The notes under the pieces are model-generated. The model was not told where the DNA came from and ran no database searches. It saw only the letters and a list, made by a program, of their open reading frames with translations. Positions 1 to 11,982 of a DNA stretch of 64,000 nucleotides are shown here, piece by piece (the stretch's first letter is position 1; the number at the start of each line of letters is the position of its first letter). Source of the DNA: Entonaema liquescens (Eukaryota; Ascomycota; Sordariomycetes; Xylariales; Xylariaceae). Where the stretch lies: assembly GCA_902805475.1 (NCBI GenBank), contig CADCSX010000001.1, forward strand, positions 3,782,001-3,846,000, read 5' to 3'. A program made the translations under genes and the position numbers.

Positions 1-444
1 GGATCAAGGAAGACTATGTGTTTTGCAGCATTCATGCTGATTTCTCGCAGCTACGTTACGATATAAAGTCCTTTGGTAAAGCTCGAACCTGTTGCCGAGG
101 AATACTTCAAAATCTGGAGGGGCGATATAGAGGTGAATATTCAAGCTGAGGACGGGCCCCCAATCCGGATAAGGATACGCTACTTTCTTGATTCCCTCAT
201 CGGACCCAACAATTTGATAAGGACCGAGGAACTATACGTTCTTAAGATAACTCGTCGAGTCGCGCTCTTACTTAGAAAAGTTAGAAACAACGAGTATGAT
301 GCTATGGAGGAGAATGATCTCTTACACCCGGATATTAGGGATAATAAGGATATTATGAAGAGAGTTGGATTGGTGATTGTCGCTAAGCCAGATACCCAGA
401 AGTGGGCGTCGGTGGTAAACCAACATGATGTGATAATAGTGTAG
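1..444 (+). CDS. 3' part of an unrecognised gene, cut by the window edge
   Basis: An open frame from about position 67 to a TAG at 442-444 encodes roughly 125 residues, ending in VVNQHDVIIV. I do not recognise the family. No ATG starts it; the only in-frame start is a TTG, so this is probably the 3' part of a longer gene. Upstream, frame 3 (positions 3-80) is also open and reads like protein (KEDYVFCSIHADFSQLRYD), but it is one base out of phase with the downstream frame, and TAA at 64-66 blocks the downstream frame. Either an unseen intron joins them or there is a one-base indel near 67-80. The composition is charged (DIRDNKD, RKVRNNEYD) with no signal peptide or membrane segment. Function unknown. 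Confidence 0.4.
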
Positions 445-3356
445 ACGGGGTTGGGTATGTTGAGGGAAACCTGTTTATCTTCCCTTGCTCAGAGTAAAAG
501 AAGTGTTTAGTAACTTGAACTTGTTTTTACAACGTAGTTTTATATTTGACAGTTATAGAGCGTGTCATCTTGCCCTTACCTGCAGTCCTTGGGAACGCGT
601 CTTATTGTCAGGCTTAACAAAAGTAGCTATTAGCGATGGGACAGTCCATACGTAATCTAAAACTAGTTATAAGCAAGTATAATCGATGGGATCATAAGAA
701 ACATAGTTCTTGAATCTTGTTATCATCTTGGTATTTCATCCCGACTGTCGAGACCTATTTGCTATGAGGGGCGTGAGATAGACGATACAATGATACGCGG
801 TTCAATCCATGTAACGCACGTGCCAATTTCACTCTTTAGGAAGGTGACAAGAACTATGATCCCAGCTAAGATATTTACGGCCTCGGACTGGAGTGTCTTG
901 CTACGTGTATTTGATATAAGTCTAGGGGTTGTTGTAGATAAACATGGCTATGAAACTTGAGATGGGGGGCGGGGGGATAGAATACTGAATTATTAGGTTA
1001 GAAGATTTTGAGATAGTCTTATCAATGAGGCGTGGGCGTATCTCGCCTTATTAGATTGATGCATGGAGGCTGATTTCAGCTGGGATGGGTATGGGTAGCT
1101 TTTCAGCGGTAGGCTACCTCTCTTTCTCTTCCCCTTTCCCTTATCTCTGAGGCCAACCACTCAATTGTCGATATACTATTGTTTCACAACAGATATCCTT
1201 GGATGTATGTAATAACTACCACATATTTCTAGTGGCCTATCATGTAGAACTATCTAAAGGTAGCCCTCGATAATTGTAGCCAGGTACCCAAGTAGTTATT
1301 CTAAACCTACCACTATGTAAATACCTACTCTTACATACGTCTCAAGTAATAATGGAATGCCTCCAGGAAATCGACCCAATCGGATGGTTGGAATTAGTAG
1401 GAGCTGGACTTGGTGCGGAGAAGCGATGTAGTACAAGACCTCTTATGCCCATTTCGGGGCGATGGTACCAAAGGTAGTCGGTGTTACCGCATCTATGAAA
1501 TTGGAGTACTTGAGCGGTATCCCGCAAGTACTCGTGATAAGCTACCCCGGGTTCTTAACCTTATTCGTTGAAGCTATGGCCAATGATTGATTCCTCCAGG
1601 ATGAGACCAGCTGTGTGATTTAATATCGTCGGTCTTGAAGTCCGAAAGACCTTACAATCGTATAATTGGCCTGTAAAAGAGCCTGGAAAAGAACATTTCG
1701 AAGAATATTCTTTTCGACCTTGATTAACTAACAAACAGTTTATGCACGATAGAGCAAGTTGCATGTGCTTAGTTCCCGAGTTCCACATACGCTATACCCG
1801 TGCTCTCGTGATCGTCGCTGATTCTTCGCATAAGCTCATAGTTATACGTAATCATCTACCACGATTTATCATTTACAACGTAAACAAGGAAAAGAAACAA
1901 GTACGGGTTTCTGTCTACCTGATACGTACCCGTACTAAATACTAAAAAATATACCATGCACTTCCCCGGACCTTGTATGCCAGTACTTACACAATACCTA
2001 TCCCTTACAGACGATATACTTAGACATGCGAGGTAACGTCGTGTTCGTCCATCTCTTTGGTGGATTATGCCGTTTGTGCGAAGTGCGCAGGGTGCTGTGC
2101 CCCATTTGTCGGATGCGCCTATCAGTACGTACCTAATTCAGGTACTCTGGACCGGACCGGATGAGGAACCATCCTAGGTTATCCCCGGCTTATTTTAACT
2201 GGTAGCAAAAAGAAGGTTACATCACAATTCCCGTTATCATGAATTTTTAACCAATCAGGAATGCGGGTCTTTGGATATTTGGCGGGGACGGGATAAGTGA
2301 AAAAAAAAAGTTCTCGGCACCCCGTTCCTTTGGGAATGCCGATAATCCATTTTACGAGTACTAGGTAACTTGTTAACCACTACCCAGGTAAAACTACTAT
2401 TTCTTATCAACGGCTTGGTGGATTATCGTACCTGGATTGAGTGGATATACCTACCTACCTATACGATCATGCTACGACTACGAACAATACCTCTGTAATA
2501 CCTGAATATGTACCTAAGGAAAGGTACCTAGGTAGGTATTCAGTGTTGTTCGAAGGGGTATAAGTTGTAAGACCCTTACGACTATTCGTCTGGAGACCCT
2601 CTAACGACGGGTTCTTATCAACTGCGGTTGTGGCGTCGGGATCTTCCCATCTGGGTTTCTCTTTAGCCACTTACAAGGTCATCAAATCATGATTCCACCT
2701 ACTACCTAGGTACTACATTCGTAGGAGGAATAGTATCTATTTTACCATACTATGATAGGTAAGTAAAACGGTCCTGTTGTGTACCAGCTTTTAGCGGCCA
2801 GACCATCACAAGGATTAAGCCAAATAAGAGTACACCCAATGTCTCTCTTAGATAGGGTTGCCTTCCCCTTCTAGAAAGCCTCCATAGCTTTAGCTTAGCG
2901 TTCGACCGGGTTCATCTAGACCACGCGATCGCCACCGATGCCACTAATACCATAAATGTACAATCCATTCGATTTCCTCCACCGAGGCTGACCTTGGAAG
3001 AAAAAAAAAAAAGTATTAAAATTTCTTGTGTCCGTCCAATCTGGAGCAAAATGTAGATCGATCACTTGATGCCCTTGATGACCCCCCCGGCCCGCATCTC
3101 ACTAATAATATAACTTCTTACTTCCCGATCTTTTCCTCTTACCTTTCCCTCCTCTCTTTGACTTGCTCGCGCGTTAAGTTCTCGGGAACGTAACGTGGTC
3201 GACCCCACACTTGGTTAAGACGAGGATTGAATTTCTCCGAGTCGAGTTAAACTTCCAAGGGAGGAGTGGAGGAAAAGAGAAAGGAAGAAGAAGAAGAAGA
3301 AGAAGAAGAAAAAATTGCTAAACGAGGGTTTCTTCTAGTTGTTGAACTTCAATCCG
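445..3356. other. Gene-poor intergenic region
   Basis: No coding frame here has convincing codon use or a recognisable domain. The DNA is rich in short TAGG/CCTA-type words, including two perfect TACCTAGGTA palindromes (2525-2534 and 2703-2712), several poly-A runs and a (GAA)9 tract at 3284-3310 just upstream of the CNT gene. Short open frames on the minus strand at 1342-1527 and 1561-1788 look like chance. Confidence 0.6.
3284..3310 (+). repeat. (GAA)9 trinucleotide microsatellite
   Basis: Nine uninterrupted GAA units lie about 50 bases upstream of the likely CNT start codon, probably in the 5' leader, within a longer purine-rich stretch from about 3256. Confidence 0.9.
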
Positions 3357-5396
3357 ATGGGTTCTCCCGAGGTCAAAGGCCTCGCCGGCCACAATTCACC
3401 GGTCCAGGAAGGAGTGCTTCCTAACCCTGATCCTACTCCAAACTTTTGAACGAGGATCGTCACGGACATCTGCAACTTGTAGCAGTTTCCGCTGATCATC
3501 CGGATAAGAGTTTAGAGAAGCCTCAGGACTACGCTACCGGCGAGAAGTCGGTTACTGATGAGGACAGCGCGAATATAGGCCAAATAGCCAGCGATGAGAC
3601 CGAAGGGAAAAGAGCTTCTACGGCTATTGGTATCGAAGACTTCGGGCCTATATTCACCTCACTATCTGGCTCGTCTTCACGGCGTAAGTCTGCTGCGGCC
3701 CCCGGTGAACCGTCGCAGTCGCGCATCAAATCGCAGAGCTGACATAGGCTTGTTCAGATGGTGGATCTACGGGCTCGTTCGTTTCCGGAACGAGAAGAAC
3801 TGGCTGATCCCGTTCTTGGTGTACCTGGCCATCACGCTTCGAATCATATTCCTCTGGATCCCAGTCAAATATGTCATGATACCCGTCAAACTCGTCTGGC
3901 GTAACACCGCGTTCAGGGTTTACGAACTGACCCCGAAGAAGCTGCATCGTCCACTTGCAGCCGTCATCACCGTGGCAGTTTATTTGATCGGTTCAATGGT
4001 ACCGGAAGAGACTGGCGACAACACGCGCGCCCGTCGTGCGCAGTCTCTATTTGGCTTTGTTGTGATGATCGCTATCTTGACCGGCACTTCGAAGAACTGG
4101 AGGAAAATCCCCTGGCACACCGTCATCGGTAAGCGACTTTCGGGTTTTCCAACCACTTGAAGATCTCACTGACATACCTCAAGGCGGTATGCTTACCCAA
4201 TTCATCATCGCCGTATTCGTCTTGCGATCCCAGGCTGGTTATGATATCTTCAACTTCATATCTACCCTAGCCCGGACCCTGCTGGACTTCGCCGACGAGG
4301 GTGTCAAATTCCTGACGGACGAATCAGTGACAAAACTAACCTGGTTCTTGACCGGTGTCGTGCCGCCGATCATCTTCTTCGTGGCTCTTGTATCTCTCAT
4401 GTACCACGTCGGCCTTATCCAGTGGTTCGTCGGCAAGTTCGCCGTCTTTTTCTTCTGGAGTCTCCGCGTGTCGGGTGCCGAGGCCGTCGTAGCCGCCGCG
4501 ACCCCTTTCATCGGACAGGGTGAATCCGCTATGCTGGTACGCCCGTTCGTCCCGCACATGACCATGGCCGAGATCCATCAGGTTATGACGTGTGGCTTCG
4601 CTACTATCGCCGGTTCCGTCCTCGTGGCCTACATCGGACTTGGCGTGAACCCTCAGGCACTTGTCTCTTCATGCATCATGTCCATCCCGGCATCTCTGGC
4701 TGTCTCTAAGATGCGCTGGCCAGAGACGGAAGAGACCCTAACATCAGGTCGCGTTGTTATCCCAGAAACCGACGAGCACAGGGCAGCCAACGCGTTGCAC
4801 GCCTTCGCCAACGGTGCCTGGCTCGGCTTGAAGATCGCCGGCATGATTATAGCCACGCTTCTTTGCATTATCGCCTTTGTCGGCCTGATTAACGGACTTC
4901 TTAGCTGGTGGGGTGATTATTGGGGCATCGCCAACCCTCCCTTAACTATTCAGTTTATTCTCGGCTACATCTTTTACCCCGTAGCTTGGCTCCTTGGTGT
5001 TCCCAACCAGGACCTCTTGCCTGTCGGGGAGCTTATTGGCCAAAAGATCATCATCAACGAGTTCGCCGCGTTCGACGCTCTTAGGAAGAAGGACCGCTAT
5101 AAGAGTATGAGCCAGCGAGCCCAGCTTATCGCTACCTATGCATGCTGCGTAAGTCGTACATCCACATCTTCATCCTGTCTTAGATTATGATTTTAACATT
5201 GGGTTAGGGCTTCGGTAACGTCGGTTCTCTCGGTACCCAAATAGGTGTCTTGTCCCAGCTTGCCCCTGAACGTGCTGGAGATGTGTCCAGAGTCGCCATT
5301 TCGGCCCTTGTTTCTGGCATCATTTCAACTCTAACATCCGCTAGTGTTGCTGGTATGTTGTATACAGACACGATAGGCACACCCCTTACTGCATAG
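3357..5396 (+). CDS. Concentrative nucleoside transporter (CNT family), with two apparent 1-base frameshifts in the N-terminal exon
   Basis: Exons as read: 3357-3683, 3758-4128, 4184-5148, 5208-5396. Family traits are clear: a GQGESAML block near 4510, the C-terminal signature GQKIIINEFAAF (about 5038-5075) matching the CNT GxKxxxNEFxA motif, and about a dozen hydrophobic segments. CNT proteins import nucleosides across the plasma membrane using a cation gradient. The first transmembrane helix (SFYGYWYRR...HLTIWLVFTA) is read in frame 1 from about 3610 and splices correctly through the intron 3684-3757 to WWIYGLV. The disordered N-terminus, however, begins in frame 3 from ATG 3357, moves to frame 2 at the T-run 3444-3447, and to frame 1 at the A-run near 3607-3610. 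Each break is repaired by one extra base in the homopolymer, so assembly error is likelier than gene death. Introns 4129-4183 and 5149-5207 are canonical GT-AG. Confidence 0.88.
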
Positions 5397-6595
5397 CGCC
5401 ATAATAGTTATCAGAATATAGTCTCAATGTATAAGTTTATTACTACATCGATTCGTAACAAAAAATATCAATCTCATCTACCCGCTAGTTCGCCGCTAGG
5501 TACCTTCCCGTAGGTAAGTACATGTTTATAAGCCGTTCGTGGCTATATTGATAGCAATTCCCCCCAGCACGAGACAAAATGTAACAGCAACCACATAGGT
5601 AATTCGTATCCTCCAGGTTATACACCTCTCAACGATAGAACCTTTTAAGGACCAAAGTTCTTCTTGTTCCCTCAACGGTCCCCATCTTGATGTTTCGTTG
5701 CTCTCGTCTACATCAGGTGTGGGACTAATATCAATAGTAAGTATTACATGTTTTAAGTACCTACCTATGAATAGTCACCTTCTTGATATGTCCGTGGGAG
5801 AGTGTGGGTAGGTCAGCGATGAGGGAGCTGGCAGAGCGAGCGTAGGCCGAGCTGGTTGCGTGGGCGGTGGTTCTGGGGTGGCTCGGGAGAGCCGCATGCC
5901 TCGCAAGACATATTCTGGTCTACAGATGCTAGTTAGCGACATTGTAAAGTAAAGTAAAGTAAAGTAAAGTAAAGTAAAGTAAAGTAAAGTAAAGTATAAC
6001 ACATCAAGTAGTTGAGCAACATACGATGTCATTGCTAGGAGGAAATACAATATACATATGATAATTGTAATTGGGATAACGACTGTGGTGCCAGAATTCT
6101 CTAGCTGATGTTGAGTGATTGACAGCTGTTATGGTGCGGTCCTTGCAGGGTTGGAGATAGCAACGTCAACCACTCGAGTTGACATCGTTCTACCTTTTGG
6201 CAGTGTAGCGGTTTGATAGCGATCATAACCGGTAGTGATGTTTGAGAATACATTTTTGTTAGGTATGTTGAGAGTGATATTTCGGTCTATAATGTTATGT
6301 TGTTGAAGAGAAAAGGAAGTAAAAAAAGAAACTCAACATTGATCTTTCGACACATGTAGGTACAGGTACTTATGCTTTTCAAGTACTTGCCCGTTTTCCG
6401 TGTTTCCTTCCCGGTTTTATTAGTTAGTGGGTCGGGAATTACGAAAGAATGAGAAATATCATCATGAAATACTTTATTCGGCATGAGCTACCTACCTGTA
6501 ATTAGTTATTGTAGATGCAGCCACAAGCTGCTTATAAAAACTTAGAAATGGAAACTGCACGACGTGAGCAGACTTTAGACCATTCCCTCCTGCAA
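5397..6595. other. Intergenic region with a pentanucleotide microsatellite
   Basis: No supported gene. The (AAAGT)10 array at 5946-5995 is the only clear structure. Open frames at 5775-6050 and 6287-6484 on the minus strand are low-complexity or chance. Confidence 0.6.
5946..5995 (+). repeat. (AAAGT)10 pentanucleotide microsatellite
   Basis: Ten perfect head-to-tail copies of AAAGT, preceded by ATTGT and followed by ATAAC. Such a perfect array is likely to vary in length between strains. Confidence 0.97.
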
Positions 6596-7219
6596 CTACG
6601 TCTTTTTTTTAGGCCATGGCCACCAACCGTCCAAAGGCATGTCATCATAAATAGCATTCACTGCTTCTTGTGGCTTCTTTTTATACCACTCGTAGATGCA
6701 CTGCCTGTCAGAGCCCCATGCAAAAGTAGATTGCACATTCTGGATAGAAAGTTGCTCTACCCTAAAATCGGTCAAAATCTTGAAGGTCGCGGCATGAACC
6801 TGCAAGTGGGCAATCCATCTCGGGGGCTGCTGTTGCATGTCCTTCAGAAAGTAGTGGCGCGTCTTGATCCGTCCTGCTTTACAAGTATTTTCGAAAATCC
6901 GAGGGGGGAGGTACTGGGAAGAAATACTTGCAACGAACCCCTCTTCGCGCATGATGTTGTCCGTTGTCCAGTGGAGGCCTTCGCACATGAGTTGCGGTAT
7001 GTTCTCGCATTTAATATCGAGCTGAGCGGACCACAGCAGTGATAAGTATGGCTTGGTAGTATCAGGGCTGAAATGGAACATTATATTGGGTCTCATCTTA
7101 TTCGCAAAATAGCTCTTCCCGTTTGTAGCTGGTCGCGGCTTCGGGTTACGTGGTTGTAGGGCGTTCGGAATAGAAGCATCATATGATGGAGGTGCGTCTT
7201 CCGGCTTTTTGAAATCCAT
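6596..7219 (-). CDS. Hypothetical protein with an N-terminal PPxY motif
   Basis: A single-exon frame of 207 residues from ATG at 7219-7217 (MDFKKPEDAPPSYDAS) to a stop at 6596. A TTG nine bases upstream is in frame but is not a likely start. PPSY at about residues 10-13 fits the PPxY motif bound by WW domains, such as those of Nedd4/Rsp5 ubiquitin ligases; this is family knowledge and a functional link is only inferred. The rest is aromatic and charged (CEGLHWTTDNIM, TFAWGSDRQCIYEWYKKK) and ends in WWPWPKKKT. No signal peptide or membrane helix. The long plus-strand frame 6515-7042 over the same DNA looks like its shadow. I do not recognise the family. Confidence 0.6.
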   Translation of the reverse strand: MDFKKPEDAPPSYDASIPNALQPRNPKPRPATNGKSYFANKMRPNIMFHFSPDTTKPYLSLLWSAQLDIKCENIPQLMCEGLHWTTDNIMREEGFVASISSQYLPPRIFENTCKAGRIKTRHYFLKDMQQQPPRWIAHLQVHAATFKILTDFRVEQLSIQNVQSTFAWGSDRQCIYEWYKKKPQEAVNAIYDDMPLDGWWPWPKKKT

Positions 7220-8080
7220 TTTAGACAACCCCGTTGTTCTACAACTATTGTGCAGAGTGTGCAGAGAAGTAGGTACCTAGTTATTCATAAGATATTCTTG
7301 CCCAAGCAGCAATCTGTAGGGAGCAGTTGGTACCGGCACTAAAGGCATTGGCGATTCAACAAGCAGGAATACCTGTTCCTTTTATACGTTGAATTTCTGC
7401 TTTGACCATTACGCTATATCTGTCAGGGGTCTCACTTGAGACCCCCTTAGAACAAAGAAGCTGTTTTGTATGTATAGCTCCGACTTCAGAGCTACCTTAG
7501 TTAGAGTTCCTTGCGGAACAACGAACTTGTGTCCTCACCTTCTGGTCTGCACAGTGACAATACCATTTTGTGCACTTCATATGGTTTCAAATCTAAACGT
7601 TATGGTCGGACTTGGAACCACCTTTGGTACTTCGTTACGAAACGGCATTGACAAGCCACCACGTATAAGCCAATTTTGAGTTTTGAGGTCAATTCCTGAC
7701 GAGACTAAGGTGTTTGGTCTTGTCTACATGTAGTTTTACCAACTTAATACAAAACCATCGAGGCACAATTAATCTAATAGTAATATACCCAAGCTATTAA
7801 TGAAACTACCTGGATAGACTTTAAATACAATCCAATAACGTTGTGGGCTATGTTCATTTTCGGTGGCAACATCCAGTGATCAAAATATAATCCATCTAAT
7901 TATATCCGGATGATAAATAATCTTATCTTGATAATTGTCTAATGGATACCTATACAGCTAGGTAATACTATACGAGCTCAAAACTGAAAGGGGCAGGAGG
8001 GGTGTAGATAATGCTGCAAGATCTGATTGGTTGGCTCTTATATCTTGTACGATAGGTTATGGGCTGGTTGATCTTACTTA
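7220..8080. other. Intergenic region with a perfect hairpin
   Basis: No supported gene. It contains the perfect inverted repeat at 7426-7445. An open frame at 7470-7679 has no recognisable features. Confidence 0.55.
7426..7445. repeat. Perfect 9-bp inverted repeat (hairpin)
   Basis: GGGGTCTCA at 7426-7434 is followed by CT and its exact reverse complement TGAGACCCC at 7437-7445. It is GC-rich in an AT-rich setting and about 200 bp upstream of the minus-strand gene at 6596-7219. No T-run follows either side, and its role is unknown. Confidence 0.85.
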
Positions 8081-8969
8081 ATTACATAGAGTGATGCTAT
8101 TTATAGATTACCTTGCCAGCTTTTCCACGTAAATTACCCCACCGAACGGTTATAAATAACTAACACGTTAAATTAATTAATAATTATTAATAAAATAATA
8201 TATTATTATTTAAATTTTAAAAAAACTTAAATTTAAAATTTATTTATTATTTATAAATTAATTTTATTTATTTATATTTTTATAAATTTAAATTTATTAA
8301 ATATTTTATTAAATATTTTATTAAATATTTAAAAAAAATTATTTATAAATATTAATATTTAATTATATTTTATTTAAAATATAATTAATTTTAAAAATAT
8401 TTATATTTTTAAACGCGTTTCGTTACGGCGATTATATAAATTTATTTATTTTATATTAAAAATATTATTATTATATATTATTTAATTATAAATATTGTTT
8501 TTTTTAATTAAAACGTAATTATTTATAAATTAATTTTTAAATATTTAATAATATTTTTTTTGAATTATAATATTATTTTACGAAAATTATATTTTTAAAT
8601 TACTTATTTTATAAAAATTTAAATAATATAAATTATTAAAATATTATTTTTTAAATTATTTTATTTATAAATTAATTAAAATTATTTATAAATTAATTTT
8701 TTTTTATTTATAAATTAATTTTTTAATAAATATAATTATATTTAATTAAAATTAATATTAATTAATGCGTTTCGAAAAATAAAGTTTAAATATACTAATT
8801 ATTTAAAATTATTTTTTAATATAAATACGAAACAATTGATTGTATAGCAATTGAGTTAGGATGTAAAAATACGGTAATTTTTGAGTTACTTGCGTACAGC
8901 TGCTTTAGTGGGGTAATCTACGTGGAAAGATTGGTATGGTAATTTGTAAATAGCATCACTCATTACATA
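8081..8969. mobile_element. AT-rich (RIP-mutated) TIR element with 8-bp target duplication, hAT-like
   Basis: The direct repeat ATTACATA occurs at 8081-8088 and 8962-8969. Just inside, the ends are inverted repeats of about 55 bp: 8089-8143 and the complement of 8907-8961, both starting GAGTGATGCTATTTA and matching at about 47 of 55 positions. Most differences are transitions, as RIP would leave. The 873-bp element has no open frame. In 8221-8820 I count 26 G/C bases in 600, and 18 of them lie in nine CpG pairs, fitting loss of CpA/CpT. An 8-bp target duplication is typical of hAT transposons, so this is most likely a dead non-autonomous hAT copy; the superfamily is inferred from duplication length alone. 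Confidence 0.85.
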
Positions 8970-9267
8970 TACCCTTTCTGATAAGTAACATCAAAAGCAT
9001 CCCAATCTAGATTGGGGTACAGATAGGTATAGGTCTAAGCTAGGTACCTTACCTGACGTAGCATACATCGATGTATACAGTATCATGTAAGATACCGAGG
9101 TGACTAGGGGTTCAACCGGGAAATGTGGAAAGATAAGGCTATAGAACTTTTCGAGACTAAACACTTAAATACTGTATGCACGAGATGAATGCATTAAATC
9201 AACCCTATATCTTTCTTGTGGTCTGTTTCGATCCCGGGACGGGTCTGCTTACGCCATAGTAGTCGAA

Positions 9268-11982
9268 ATGGATATCATCTTGCCAGAGAAGGGAATCAAT
9301 GACAAAACGATCAGTGACCACTCCCCCCCAGACCACGATATCGAGGTCGCAGATGGACACCTAGCCGATTTAGAAGTCGACGTAGGCAAAATCATTTCCA
9401 AGGTCGAAGAAGAGGGCGATTGGGATGCCGACACAAGCCCATTCCCCGCCGTACGGGCCGTGGTGCCTGAGACGGACGATCCCGACATGCCCGTAAATAC
9501 GTTCAGAGCATGGTTCCTCGGCATTGTAAGTGATAATATCATGTCTCGATTTATAGAATCAGTTTCTAAACTTTGGGTAGTTTTTCGTGTTCCTAGGAGC
9601 AGGAGTCAACCAATTCTTCTCGCTACGTTATCCGGGTGTTCACATCGTGTCGCTTGTGGCGGAACTTCTTGCTTTTCCTCTCGGTGTTATCATCGCCAAA
9701 GTCCTGCCCATCAGCCGATTTAATCCCGATCACCATTTCAACATCAAAGAGCATGCCATGGTAACCATCATGAGCAATGTTTCGTTCGGCTTTGGTTCTG
9801 CTGATGCTACGAACCTGATCCAGGCTTCCAAGTTTTACGGCTTCGACATGCCGCCTGGATTCTCAGTTATGGTTGTTATCTGCTGTCAACTGTGCGGATA
9901 CGGTATTGCCGGCCTCTGCAGATCCCTGATTGTTCAGCCCGCCACCATGATTTGGCCAGGCGTTCTCGGCAACGTGGCGCTATTGAGCTCGATTCATTCT
10001 AGAGCTAACGCAGTGGCTGACGGGTGGAAGATAACTCGCATCAAATTCTTTTTGGTCGTGGGTACTGCTGCTTTTGTATGGTACTGGTTTCCCGGTTTAA
10101 TATTCACGGGGTTGAGTTACTTCACGTGGATATGTTGGATTGCGCCGAACAACCTAGCGGTAAACCAGATCTTTGGCATGGTAACGGGCCTAGGACTATT
10201 CCCATTAACCTTTGACTGGTCTATGGTCGTATACAATACGAATCCGTTACTAAGTCCTCACTGGGCTGCTGCTAATGTCTTTGTTGGATTCGTCGTCTTC
10301 TTTTGGATTATCACACCCGCTATTTATTACACTAATACGTGGTTTACGGCCTATCTACCCCTCTGCACTGCGGATGTGTACGACCGCTTTGGAGAGCTTT
10401 ACGATACTGCTAGGGTCATCACTAACGATCTCTTCGACCAAGAGAAGTATGCGGCGTACTCACCCCCCTATCTACCAGCGACTTTCGCGTTCGTTTACGG
10501 TCTTTCTTTTGCATCGATCACTAGGTAAATTTCAAGTCGCGTCTCTTTGGACACTTTATAGCAAGTTGCTCTAACTCGAAGTCATAGTGTATTGTCCCAT
10601 GTTTATTGTTTTCATGGGGAAGAAATCATGCATGCTCTACGCGGATCTCTCAAGCTTGATATCCACGCACGGCTTATGAAGGCTTATAAGAATGCTCCAT
10701 GGTACTGGTGGTCTACAATAGTACTCATCGTATTTGGAATGAGCGTCGCCATGACCGAGGTATATCACACAGGATTGCCTGTATATGGAATCGTCCTTGC
10801 GATTGTCATTGGGGGCATTTACATGGTCCCTTGCGGCATAATTCAGGGGCTGGCGAACGTGAATGCAAATCAGCTTAACGTCCTATCCGAGTTCATAGGG
10901 GGTTATATGTTCCAGGGCAAGCCCGTGGCAAATATCTTATTCAAGATTTTATCGCAAGACGTGGTAGGTCAAGGGTTGTATTTCGCCGCTGACATGAAGA
11001 TGGGTCATTACCTGAAAATTCCACCGCGCACTCTGTTCTGGGCTCAGGGCTTAGCTACAATACTCGGAGCTATAACACAGGTGGGCGTTACACTGGTAAG
11101 TATTTATCTTCCATCCCCACTACTACTCAATGGGACTACCTACGAGCGTACTATCCTAGATCGAAGACTTACTGATTCTTCACAATCTAGTGGATGTTAG
11201 GAAATGTCCCTGGTATCTGCTCAGAAGACCAGCCCAATGGGTTTAGCTGCCCTCAAGGACGTACCGTTTACAGCAGTTCCGTCATATGGGGTCTAGTTGG
11301 ACCGGCGCGCCTTTACTCTGTTGGGAAAATATACAGCGGCCTCTTACACTTCTTTTGGATTGGACTAATCCTACCGCCGATTACCTATTACATCTGGAAG
11401 AAGACTGGGAACGAGTTCGTCCGCAAGATTAACTGGCCGCTTATATTCGTCGGCACGTACAACGTCCCGCCAGCGACAGGCATCAACTATAGTAGTTGGT
11501 ATATTGTGAACCTGATCTTCAACAAAATAATCTACAAAAGATTCTACGCTTGGTGGGCCAAGTACAACTATGTACTTGCGGCGGCACTAGATACGTACGT
11601 AACATCGATCATTTCTTTCCAGCCCCTTCAGCTTGTCCCTGAACTCCATGTTTCCTCGTCGGGACAACTGAAAAGTTGTTACATCCGAACTTCTGAACTC
11701 TCTAGCTTTTTACTATAAAGTACTAAGATTATTAACTTTCTTATAGGGGCCTCGCAATCAGTGGTATCGTCATCTTCTTCGCTGTTACATATGGACCTAA
11801 CGTACAATTTCCGGATTGGTGGGGAAATACTGTGTAAGTATTGTGGCCTATATCTAGTACGTCGCGATGGTTACGCTAACATCTAATCTAGATGGCAGAA
11901 CACCGCCGATGGGCAGGGTCTGCCTTGGTTGCAAATGCCAGATACGGGATACTTTGGCCCACCAAACGGAACTTGGTCTTGA
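9268..11982 (+). CDS. OPT-family oligopeptide transporter
   Basis: Six exons join in phase to 765 residues: 9268-9525, 9581-10524, 10582-11095, 11191-11594, 11747-11833, 11892-11982. OPT hallmarks are visible: AGVNQFFSLRYP after the first helix, FNPDHHFNIKEHA, GLSFASIT before the cytosolic DIHARLM segment, and the conserved MGHYLKIPPRTLFWAQ. About 14-16 hydrophobic segments are expected, and the length is normal for the family (about 750-850). OPT proteins move small peptides, glutathione or metal chelates with protons across the plasma membrane or vacuole; the substrate cannot be told from sequence. The start ATG 9268 opens an acidic N-terminal tail (VEEEGDWDADTS). All introns are GT-AG. It lies about 300 bp downstream of the AT-rich element. 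Confidence 0.93.

Noticed and set aside
3446..3742. Open frame (TTG start) read as a complete small protein, running on past 3610
   Set aside because: Its first part is the CNT N-terminal tail, but from about 3610 the true frame is the one encoding the first transmembrane helix; the remainder is shadow and intron.
3594..3757. Upstream 5' part of the long CNT-frame open reading frame
   Set aside because: The stretch 3684-3757 is an intron with GTAAGT donor and TTCAG acceptor; the residues read through it (RPPVNRRSRASNRRAD) are not CNT-like.
6515..7042. 175-residue plus-strand frame
   Set aside because: Lies antisense to the more protein-like 207-residue minus-strand frame, with no domain of its own.
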